Shown in pieces: positions 1 to 5,739 of a stretch of DNA of 8,081 nt. A program made the translations under genes and the position numbers. The notes under the pieces were generated by a model. The model ran no database searches, was not told the DNA's origin, and saw nothing but the letters and a program-made list of their open reading frames with translations. The stretch is from Planctomycetota bacterium (GTDB taxonomy: Bacteria; Planctomycetota; Phycisphaerae; Phycisphaerales; SM1A02): contig RFQW01000059.1 of NCBI GenBank assembly GCA_009924765.1, forward strand, positions 1 through 8,081, read 5' to 3'. Positions within the stretch are counted from its first letter, which is position 1; each line of letters starts with the position of its first letter.

Positions 1-1
1 C

Positions 2-1696
2 GAGCTGCGCTGCATCGGCGCCACCACGCTGAACGAGTACCGCAAGCACATCGAGAAGGACCCGGCCTTCGAGCGCCGCTTCCAGCCGGTGTACGTGGGT
101 GAACCAAGCGTGGAGGACACCATCGCCATCCTGCGCGGCCTGAAGGCGCGCTACGAGGCGCACCACGGCGTGCGCATCCAGGACGGCGCCATCGTGAGCG
201 CCGCCACGCTGAGCCAGCGCTACATCGCCGACCGCTTCCTGCCGGACAAGGCCATCGACCTGCTGGACGAGGCCGCCAGTCGCCTGCGCATGGAGAACGA
301 CAGCGTGCCCGCCAGCATCGACGAGATCCGCCGCGAGGTGATGCGACTGGAGATCGAGCGCGAGGCACTGAAGCTGGAGAAGGACCCGGAGAGCAAGAAG
401 CGCCTGGACGCGATCGAGAGCGAACTGGCCGGACTGCAGGAGCGCAACCGCAAACTGACCGCGCAGTGGGAAGTGGAGAAGAAGGATCTGGACGCCATCA
501 AGGCCTGCAAGAAGGAGATGGACCACAAGCAGACCGAGCTGGATCAGGCGCAGCGCGCCGGCCAGCTGGAGAAGGCGGCGCGCATCCAGTACGGCGAGAT
601 GCGCGATCTGGAGACGCGCCTGAAGGCCGCCGAGGCCGCGCTTCACAAGCGCATCGCCAGCGGCACCGCGCTGGTGCACGAGGAAGTGGACAGCGAGCAG
701 ATCGCCATGGTGGTGGGCAAGTGGACCGGCATTCCGGTGAGCCGACTGATCGAGAGCGAGCGCGAAAAGCTGCTGCGCATGGAAGATCAGCTGCGTCACC
801 GCGTGGTGGGTCAGGGCGAGGCGGTGACCGCGGTCAGCGAGGCCGTGCGCCGCAGTCGCGCAGGCCTTGGCGAGGCGCATCGACCGATCGGCAGCTTCCT
901 GTTCATGGGACCGACCGGCGTGGGCAAGACCGAGCTGTGCAAGGCGCTGGCGGAGTTCCTGTTCGACACCGAGGATGCGATGGTGCGCATCGACATGAGC
1001 GAGTTCATGGAGCAGCACAGCGTGGCGCGACTCATCGGCGCGCCTCCGGGCTACGTGGGCTACGAGGAAGGCGGACGCCTGACCGAGGCCGTGCGTCGTC
1101 GCCCCTACGCGGTGGTGCTGTTCGACGAGATGGAGAAGGCGCACCCCGACGTGAGCAACGTGCTGCTGCAGGTGCTCGATGATGGCCGCCTGACCGATGG
1201 TCAGGGCCGCACGGTGGACTTCAGCAACACCATCATCGTGATGACCAGCAACATCGGCGCGCAGGCCATCCTGGAGATGACCGAGAAGGGCGAGCCCGAG
1301 GAGATGATCGGCGCCCATGTGCGCACGCTGCTGAAGAAGCACCTGCGCCCTGAGCTGCTGAACCGCATCGACGAGACGGTGGTGTTCCACCAGCTGGGTC
1401 GCAAGGATCTCGCGGGCATCGTGGAGATCCAGGTTGGCAGCCTGCGCAAGCGTCTGAAGGCGCGCGGGCTCGACCTGGAACTGACGCCCGCGGCCGTGCA
1501 GGCGCTGGCCGACGAGGGTTACGACCCCACCTTCGGAGCGCGTCCGCTGAAGCGCGTGATCCAGCAGCGGCTGGAGAACGCGATTGCGGGCAAGATTCTC
1601 GAAGGCGGCTACGCCGATGGCGACACCGTGCGCGTGGACTACGCGGGCAAGACGTTCAGTTTCGGCAAGGTGCAGGCGAAGGTTGCGGCGCGGTGA
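2..1696 (+). CDS. clpB: ATP-dependent chaperone ClpB, 5'-truncated by window edge
   Basis: Hsp100/ClpB disaggregase, a cytoplasmic hexameric double-AAA+ ATPase that works with DnaK to pull polypeptides out of aggregates. The first full codon is at 2 and the frame is open to TGA 1694-1696, giving 564 visible residues. ClpB is usually about 860 aa, so roughly the N-terminal 300 residues lie off the left edge; the GTG at 89 is internal. Seen in order: end of AAA1 with the sensor-1 stretch IGATT (14-28) and arginine-finger motif ERRFQP (71-88); a long charged coiled-coil M-domain (about 311-645), the hallmark separating ClpB from ClpA/ClpC; the conserved KWTGIPVSRL; AAA2 Walker A GPTGVGKT (908-931); pore loop GYVGY (1049-1063); Walker B VVLFDE (1112-1129); sensor-1 MTSN (1241-1252); arginine finger in ELLNRID (Arg codon 1364-1366); sensor-2 GARPLKR (1535-1555). 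All key residues are present, so it should be active. The start and promoter are not visible. Confidence 0.97.
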   Translation, partial: ELRCIGATTLNEYRKHIEKDPAFERRFQPVYVGEPSVEDTIAILRGLKARYEAHHGVRIQDGAIVSAATLSQRYIADRFLPDKAIDLLDEAASRLRMENDSVPASIDEIRREVMRLEIEREALKLEKDPESKKRLDAIESELAGLQERNRKLTAQWEVEKKDLDAIKACKKEMDHKQTELDQAQRAGQLEKAARIQYGEMRDLETRLKAAEAALHKRIASGTALVHEEVDSEQIAMVVGKWTGIPVSRLIESEREKLLRMEDQLRHRVVGQGEAVTAVSEAVRRSRAGLGEAHRPIGSFLFMGPTGVGKTELCKALAEFLFDTEDAMVRIDMSEFMEQHSVARLIGAPPGYVGYEEGGRLTEAVRRRPYAVVLFDEMEKAHPDVSNVLLQVLDDGRLTDGQGRTVDFSNTIIVMTSNIGAQAILEMTEKGEPEEMIGAHVRTLLKKHLRPELLNRIDETVVFHQLGRKDLAGIVEIQVGSLRKRLKARGLDLELTPAAVQALADEGYDPTFGARPLKRVIQQRLENAIAGKILEGGYADGDTVRVDYAGKTFSFGKVQAKVAAR

Positions 1697-1709
1697 GAGT
1701 GTGACAGAA

Positions 1710-1729
1710 TGGGGGCATGAGCACCCCCA
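1710..1729 (+). promoter_or_regulatory. G/C hairpin enclosing an ATG after clpB
   Basis: A perfect 6-bp stem, TGGGGG (1710-1715) with CCCCCA (1724-1729), closes an 8-nt loop that holds the ATG at 1717. It lies 13 nt after the clpB stop. No T-run follows, so it is a poor intrinsic terminator. It could influence translation of the SPFH gene or clpB mRNA stability; this role is inferred. Confidence 0.35.
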
Positions 1730-1777
1730 CCACCCGAACGCCCGCTGAAGCCTCGAACGGGTCGCACCGCGTTCCTG

Positions 1778-2677
1778 ATGCATCTGGTCCTGATCGCGTT
1801 GTTCGTGGTGATGCTCCGCCAGACCGTTCGCGGCGCGCAGGATGGTGGTCCGATCGGCGTGTCCCTGACGCTGACGATCCTGAGCGGTCTGCTGATGCTG
1901 CTGTGGAACTTCGGCTACTTCGTGATCAATCCAGGCGACAGCCGCGCGGTGCTCTTCTTCGGCACCTACCGGGGCACGGTGCGCGACTCGGGCTTCCACT
2001 GGGTGAATCCCTTCTGCATCAAGCGTCGTGTCACGCTGCGCGCGCGCAGTCTGGAGACGGGCGCCGCACCCACACCCGAGGTGAAGAACCCGCAGACCGG
2101 CGCCGTGCTGGTGAAGGGCGGCTACTCCCGCGGTGCGCCGCTGAAGGTGAATGACCGCGACGGCAACCCCATCGAGATCGCCGCCGTGGTGGTGTGGAAG
2201 GTGGTCGACACGGCGAAGGCGCTGTTCTCGGTGGACGACTACGAGCGCTTCGTGGCCATCCAGTCGGAGAGCGCGTTGCGCAACCTGGCCAGCCAGTACC
2301 ACTACGACCTGCCCGACGACCACGACGCGCCCAGCCTGCGCGGCAGCACCGATCTGGTGGGCCAGAAGCTGCGCGAGGAACTGCACCAGCGCCTGAGCGT
2401 GGCGGGCGTGGAGGTGGACGAGGCGCGCATCAGCAGCCTGGCCTACGCACCCGAGATCGCGGCCGTGATGCTGCGGCGCCAGCAGGCCACCGCGGTGATC
2501 GCCGCGCGCGCCAAGATCGTGGAGGGCGCGGTGGGCATGGTGGAGATGGCGCTGTCGCGGCTTGAGGAGAAGGGACTGATGAAGGCCAGCGAGCAGGAGC
2601 GCGCGCGCATGGTGAGCAACCTGCTGGTGGTGCTGTGCGGGGAGCAGAACGTGCAGCCGGTGGTGAGTGCGGGGTGA
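1778..2677 (+). CDS. SPFH/stomatin-like (band 7) membrane protein, N-terminus uncertain
   Basis: Membrane-anchored SPFH-domain protein of about 299 aa; such proteins form oligomeric scaffolds in the bacterial membrane and are linked to membrane order and proteolysis, but no specific function can be assigned. Seen: a hydrophobic stretch at residues 2-13, a second membrane segment at about 29-50, then the SPFH signature region NPGDSRAVLFFGTYRGTVR (51-69) followed by SGFHWVNPF (71-79). The SPFH core runs to about 225 and is followed by an Ala/Arg/Glu-rich helical region (about 226-266) of the kind that oligomerises. The ATG at 1778 is the only usual start codon in this frame after the TGA at 1718-1720, but no Shine-Dalgarno sequence precedes it and it starts directly in the hydrophobic segment, without the short polar leader usual in relatives. 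The ATG at 1717, in another frame, encodes such a leader, so a one-base frameshift near 1759-1764 is possible. It follows clpB on the same strand and is probably co-transcribed. Confidence 0.85.
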   Translation: MHLVLIALFVVMLRQTVRGAQDGGPIGVSLTLTILSGLLMLLWNFGYFVINPGDSRAVLFFGTYRGTVRDSGFHWVNPFCIKRRVTLRARSLETGAAPTPEVKNPQTGAVLVKGGYSRGAPLKVNDRDGNPIEIAAVVVWKVVDTAKALFSVDDYERFVAIQSESALRNLASQYHYDLPDDHDAPSLRGSTDLVGQKLREELHQRLSVAGVEVDEARISSLAYAPEIAAVMLRRQQATAVIAARAKIVEGAVGMVEMALSRLEEKGLMKASEQERARMVSNLLVVLCGEQNVQPVVSAG

Positions 2678-2687
2678 TTGTGTTAGG

Positions 2688-2707
2688 CGCGGGTTACGAG
2701 GCCCGCG
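2688..2707 (+). terminator. Possible terminator hairpin after the SPFH gene
   Basis: Perfect 6-bp G/C stem CGCGGG (2688-2693) with CCCGCG (2702-2707) around an 8-nt loop, starting 11 nt after the SPFH stop codon; a G-U pair can add a seventh step. The position suits transcription termination or 3'-end protection. No U-tract follows, so it is not a canonical intrinsic terminator. Confidence 0.3.
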
Positions 2708-2760
2708 TGGGTCGCTACGAAGCTGTGTCGAGAATCATGTTGATGGCACACGGCTTCTGA

Positions 2761-2780
2761 CAGGTCAATCTTTGAGCCTG
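2761..2780. repeat. Bulged inverted repeat in convergent junction
   Basis: CAGGTCAA (2761-2768) pairs with TTGA (2772-2775) and CCTG (2777-2780), with a single bulged G at 2776 and a 3-nt loop. This gives eight base pairs. It is readable as a hairpin from either strand; its role is unknown. Confidence 0.35.
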
Positions 2781-2794
2781 ACCCAATCACACCA

Positions 2795-2811
2795 CCTTCT
2801 CTTTGAGAAGG
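2795..2811. terminator. Perfect 7-bp tri-loop hairpin, possible bidirectional terminator
   Basis: CCTTCTC (2795-2801) and GAGAAGG (2805-2811) are perfect inverted repeats around TTT. It lies midway between two convergent genes, where a hairpin could stop or stabilise transcripts from both sides. Neither strand has a T-run after it, so termination is only a suggestion. Confidence 0.3.
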
Positions 2812-2827
2812 ACGCCTCCGCGTCATC

Positions 2828-2847
2828 ACGCCGGCATCAAACGGCGT
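2828..2847. repeat. 6-bp inverted repeat in convergent junction
   Basis: ACGCCG (2828-2833) pairs with CGGCGT (2842-2847) over an 8-nt loop. It has the same stem and loop lengths as the hairpin at 2688-2707 but a different sequence. Its function is unknown. Confidence 0.35.
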
Positions 2848-2975
2848 CACTTCGAGCCATTCTCGACCCATGACAGTGACATCAGGGCGCAGAAAGCCCG
2901 CAGTCGCTGAGAGTCGCCCACGGGAACCCGATTCGGAGCAGGATCCCTTCGCTCAAGCCCCTTCCGAGCCGGAAC

Positions 2976-3773
2976 TTACTGATACCAACTCTTCGGAAGT
3001 ACGATCGAACGCTTGTTGGACACGTTGTCGCGATCATGGGCGTGAGGAAAGTCGGTCCTTGAGGAGATCGTGCGCACCCGATCCCTTCTCAAAAATGTGG
3101 CTTCCATGCATGTTGGAATGCTGAACTTACCAACCCGCACCACTCGTTCGTTGTTGTTCGGATGAAGGTGAACACATACAAATCTTGATGCAAGACGCCC
3201 GAGTACCTCGTTCATCACTCTCCAGGCAAATGGTTCGGCGATCGATTCAAGGCCATGGAGCTCGATGACGATGATTCGGAATCGCCGCAAACCGTCATCT
3301 GAGACATTTGCCAACACCGGCCACTCGGCACCTTCGATGTCCATCTGCAGAATCAAGTCTCCTGCATCAGACGGCAGGCGATCCTTCATCCAGCGTTCAA
3401 GCGTCATGGTATCTGACTTGGTTTCTATTCCGATGAACTTTCGATCGAATGTCATATGCCTGGAGCCCTCTGGCGGCTCTTTCACCGACGCATCTGCCAA
3501 GAGTGAGGCGATACCCCGTCGCTCCAAATCAAGCTCAAATGTTGCAGACGCCGCAACGCCAGGCGATAGGCACGTGTGAATGCCTTCGAGGTCGTCAGGA
3601 ATCAGGTAGCCCCCGTCACGCTCGGCACCTATGCGGATCAGCGGGATTCCCGCGTCCATCGGTCGCAAAAATGACATCACCTTCGCCACGGAACCGGCGG
3701 GAACTCGCCTTGAAACGTTGTAGCCAAGACCTCCAGCTACTCGTTGAAGAATCCAGCGAACTGGTTTGCCCAT
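2976..3773 (-). CDS. FkbM-family methyltransferase
   Basis: Predicted S-adenosylmethionine-dependent O-methyltransferase of the FkbM/Methyltransf_21 type, 265 aa. Such enzymes are common in O-antigen and exopolysaccharide clusters and probably methylate a sugar hydroxyl; the acceptor here is unknown. Seen: ERDGGYLIPDDL (51-62) leading into CLSPGVAASATFELDLERRG (68-87), which aligns with the SAM-binding first strand and loop of the family; LADAS (92-96) with the acidic residue expected at the second strand; LQMDIEGAEWPVL (142-154), the strongest FkbM signature; IIVIELHGL (167-175); and HLHPNNNE (202-209), typical of this subgroup. No signal peptide or membrane segment is evident. The ATG at 3773 was chosen because the frame fits the domain; its ribosome site is weak. 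It is last in the - strand cluster, 101 nt after the GT2 gene, and may have its own promoter. G+C is lower than in its neighbours (32 of 60 bases in both 3181-3240 and 3301-3360), which hints at separate acquisition. Confidence 0.85.
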   Translation of the reverse strand: MGKPVRWILQRVAGGLGYNVSRRVPAGSVAKVMSFLRPMDAGIPLIRIGAERDGGYLIPDDLEGIHTCLSPGVAASATFELDLERRGIASLLADASVKEPPEGSRHMTFDRKFIGIETKSDTMTLERWMKDRLPSDAGDLILQMDIEGAEWPVLANVSDDGLRRFRIIVIELHGLESIAEPFAWRVMNEVLGRLASRFVCVHLHPNNNERVVRVGKFSIPTCMEATFLRRDRVRTISSRTDFPHAHDRDNVSNKRSIVLPKSWYQ

Positions 3774-3788
3774 GTCCGAAGACTATCA

Positions 3789-3817
3789 CTTATAGAGCCC
3801 AAAACGGCTCTCGGCAA
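3789..3817 (-). promoter_or_regulatory. Candidate sigma-70-type promoter with palindrome in spacer, upstream of fkbM-like gene
   Basis: Reading the - strand, TTGCCG (3817-3812, 4 of 6 to TTGACA) is followed after exactly 17 nt by TATAAG (3794-3789, 5 of 6 to TATAAT). The -10 end is 15 nt from the ATG at 3773, so the leader would be very short. The inverted repeat AGAGCC / GGCTCT (3794-3799 and 3806-3811, loop 6) spans the spacer and its last base enters the -10 box. This placement would suit a repressor or MerR-like operator. Only sequence similarity supports it, and promoter consensus in this lineage is uncertain. Confidence 0.35.
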
Positions 3818-3874
3818 TTGCGCGTCGCTCGCAGTGATGCGAAGGATCCATGACCGCCGCGAATGCGCTGACGC

Positions 3875-4708
3875 TCAAGGATGAACTGAGTTCTGCATCG
3901 AAGCGAGCACCAGTCCACGCTCGCAGCGAGCGGTCTTGTTCGGTCGATTCAGGTACGCCACATTGGAGCCCTCCCGCCAATGCCGACCGCCAAGCTCCGT
4001 GGGATGCCAAAGATGAAGCGCACGGGCCGACCGAATGATGGACGTGCCACCAAGGCCAAGCTTCGCCATGCGGTGCGCGAGATCCTCGTCCTCGCCCCCC
4101 CAGCCCTCGAACATCTCGTCGTATCCATTCAGCCGCTCCATGTCGGATCGGTGCATTGAAAAGTGGCTGCTGCACCTGAACTTGCGGGGCGATCGCAGCC
4201 CAAAGCGGATCATCCAGGTGTTCTGGATGAATTTCCAGTGTGCACGATTGATCGGGCGGTCAGGCAAGGCGTTGTAGAGACGCTCGAGCTGATCAAGATT
4301 GGTGCTGCCGTCGATCACGCCCGCCGTCTCCTGCTCCGGCAGGTATTTCACGTAGGCGGAACAAACATGACCCGGACGCGCGGACCGCACATGCGCGGCG
4401 ATCGCTCCGTCGAGAAGCGCGAAGTCGCAGTCGAGAAAGACCAGGTAGTCACCCGAAGCATGACGAATGCCGTTGTTGCGCGAAGCGGCTGCGCGAAAGC
4501 CGTTTCCTCTCGGCTGCCACGCGTGGATGATCCGGAACGGAAACTCGCCAGCCATTGCTTGAATCGCTTCGGTCGCTGCACGCGTCGACCCATCGTCCGC
4601 GATCACGACCTCCTGAAAGCAACGCTCCTGCCGTGCGAGGCAACGCAGGCAGGCTCGCAAATGGCCGATGCGCTCGTAGAAGGCGACGATGATGGAGACT
4701 GACTTCAC
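3875..4708 (-). CDS. Family 2 glycosyltransferase (GT-A fold)
   Basis: Predicted inverting glycosyltransferase that transfers a sugar from a nucleotide donor during glycan assembly on the cytoplasmic face; donor and acceptor are unknown. From the GTG at 4708 it is 277 aa: a first strand VSIIVAFYER, VVIADDGS with the nucleotide-binding acidic pair (DDG at 38-40), the DxD-type metal site as VFLDCDF (DCD at 93-95), and a C-terminal acceptor-side signature GWGGEDEDLAHRM (202-214) followed by HLWHP, as in the galactosyltransferase-like C-terminal half seen in chondroitin-synthase-type GT2 enzymes. A longer reading from 4756 is possible, but I reject it: GAGGAG (4720-4715 on the - strand) lies 6 nt before the GTG, and the first residues after GTG are those at which the family's first strand begins. 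The GTG overlaps the TGA of the preceding GT10 gene as GTGA, implying translational coupling. Confidence 0.92.
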   Translation of the reverse strand: MKSVSIIVAFYERIGHLRACLRCLARQERCFQEVVIADDGSTRAATEAIQAMAGEFPFRIIHAWQPRGNGFRAAASRNNGIRHASGDYLVFLDCDFALLDGAIAAHVRSARPGHVCSAYVKYLPEQETAGVIDGSTNLDQLERLYNALPDRPINRAHWKFIQNTWMIRFGLRSPRKFRCSSHFSMHRSDMERLNGYDEMFEGWGGEDEDLAHRMAKLGLGGTSIIRSARALHLWHPTELGGRHWREGSNVAYLNRPNKTARCERGLVLASMQNSVHP

Positions 4709-5685
4709 GATCGACTCCTCAAACTGCGGCGAGCTATACCCTTCCACCGCTGCCAACGTCTGCGCAGCGAGGATGCGAGTCGTGGCCGGAAGTGGGGAAT
4801 CGTGACCGCAACCACCGGCTGATTCGATGCCCCCAGCGCCTCGAGCCGCGCTGCAAGATGCGGAAAGAGCTGCCAGCGCTCAAGCACCAATCGACGCGCC
4901 TCGGTGATGGCGGGCAGTCTGCGCTCCCATTCCGCGCGACCTGCATTCGCGATCTCGCGTACGCGTTCGAGCGCCTCGCGGGGACGAGCAATGTCGATCT
5001 GAATGAACGAATCCCGCGGAAAGAAATCCGCCAGATTGGGCGCGCCGTGATAGATCGGACATGTCCAGGACAGGAAGCAGTCGGCCACCTTCTCGGTCCA
5101 GTAGTCGGTTGCGACCGTGTTTTCGATCGCCAGAGAGAAGTGGTACGGCGCAAGCCCGTCCCACTTGTCGTCGATGGGTCGCGCCGCACGCCCGAACAGG
5201 TCCACCATTCCGGGGGCTGATGACTGCAACCGCTGCAGGAACGCGAGCCGATCACGGTGCCCCGGCAGACTGCGCGCGTTTCCGCAGATCCACGACATCA
5301 GGTGCGTCTTCGCCGGCAGTGCCATCCCGCTGAGTTGATCGTATGAACGGTTCACATGCCATGCGACCGCTGGATGCGATCGTTCAAACGCCACACCCGA
5401 TCGGGGACGATGACTGCTGAGGACCTTGGAGTAGACCTCCAGATCCATGTCCATCCAGTCCGTGAAGCCGGGCACGAAGGGTTCCTGCATGAGTGTCAGC
5501 AATCGATCGGAAGGGCATGCCACGGCCACATCCGTGTCGAAGCGGTTGTTGAGCGCAACGACGAAGTCGGCTGGCTCGGCGCCCGGACCGATCACGAATT
5601 CGAAGTCGTTCCAGCGTCCTGCGCCTCCAGGCGTCTGGCGGAGCAGATCCGGCTCCGACCAGTTCTTCACGATCCGGACCTTCAT
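4705..5685 (-). CDS. Family 10 glycosyltransferase (fucosyltransferase-like)
   Basis: Predicted GT10 (alpha-1,3/1,4-fucosyltransferase-type, GT-B fold) enzyme; characterised members use GDP-fucose. From the ATG at 5685 it is 326 aa. The C-terminal donor-binding half carries the family pattern in order: YHFSLAIENT (181-190, equivalent to the F-ENS motif), DYWTEKV (194-200, equivalent to DYVTEKL), CPIYHGAPN (209-217), then FFPRDSFI (221-228). These hold the Glu and Lys that contact the nucleotide sugar in studied members. The last ~27 residues (300-326) are very rich in Arg and Trp, like the basic amphipathic tails that bind Helicobacter pylori GT10 enzymes to the membrane. An earlier ATG at 5721 adds 12 residues without a ribosome site; I prefer 5685 because MKVRIVKNW begins the first predicted strand. 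It lies 54 nt after the GT4 gene and overlaps the GT2 gene by 4 nt. With a ColD-like dehydratase nearby the donor might be GDP-colitose; that is inference. Confidence 0.88.
   Translation of the reverse strand: MKVRIVKNWSEPDLLRQTPGGAGRWNDFEFVIGPGAEPADFVVALNNRFDTDVAVACPSDRLLTLMQEPFVPGFTDWMDMDLEVYSKVLSSHRPRSGVAFERSHPAVAWHVNRSYDQLSGMALPAKTHLMSWICGNARSLPGHRDRLAFLQRLQSSAPGMVDLFGRAARPIDDKWDGLAPYHFSLAIENTVATDYWTEKVADCFLSWTCPIYHGAPNLADFFPRDSFIQIDIARPREALERVREIANAGRAEWERRLPAITEARRLVLERWQLFPHLAARLEALGASNQPVVAVTIPHFRPRLASSLRRRWQRWKGIARRSLRSRS
4715..4720 (-). promoter_or_regulatory. Ribosome binding site deciding the GT2 start
   Basis: CTCCTC on the + strand reads GAGGAG on the - strand, a near-perfect Shine-Dalgarno core 6 nt before the GTG at 4708-4706. 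It lies inside the 3' end of the upstream GT10 gene. It supports the GTG start over the ATG at 4756. Confidence 0.75.
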
Positions 5686-5739
5686 GATCGCATTTCTACC
5701 CGATCCGGCAGGTACCGGCATGCGTGACGCTTGGACAGT

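Larger units (their letters stand above)
2678..2975. other. Convergent intergenic region with several hairpins
   Basis: About 300 bp between the stop of the + strand SPFH gene and the stop of the - strand methyltransferase gene. Short open frames exist on both strands (for example + 2667-2873 and - 2683-2871), but they lack ribosome sites and recognisable protein features, and I do not call them genes. The stretch holds at least five short inverted repeats: 2688-2707, 2761-2780, 2795-2811, 2828-2847 and 2852-2866. None has a T-run on either strand. They may act as bidirectional terminators or mRNA-end stabilisers, or be the remains of a repeat element. Confidence 0.6.

Noticed and set aside
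466..1182. 238-codon open frame on the + strand within clpB
   Set aside because: Arg/Gly-rich shadow frame of a G+C-rich gene; clpB in the other frame has all family motifs.
1717..2154. 145-codon open frame on the + strand starting at the ATG after clpB
   Set aside because: After about 15 plausible residues it becomes low-complexity Arg/Asp/Ala shadow of the SPFH gene. Only its first codons may matter, through a frameshift.
2885..2899. GGGC-N7-GCCC inverted repeat downstream of the FkbM gene as its terminator
   Set aside because: Only 4 bp of stem, no T-run, and over 75 nt from the stop codon.
2870..3124. 84-codon + strand open frame
   Set aside because: It overlaps the 3' end of the FkbM gene antisense, has no ribosome site and no recognisable domain.
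4163..4702. 179-codon + strand open frame
   Set aside because: Antisense shadow of the GT2 gene, which has clear catalytic motifs and a strong ribosome site.
5705..5720. Direct repeat CCGGCA at 5705-5710 and 5715-5720 between the GT4 and GT10 genes
   Set aside because: Two 6-bp copies in G+C-rich DNA are easily due to chance.
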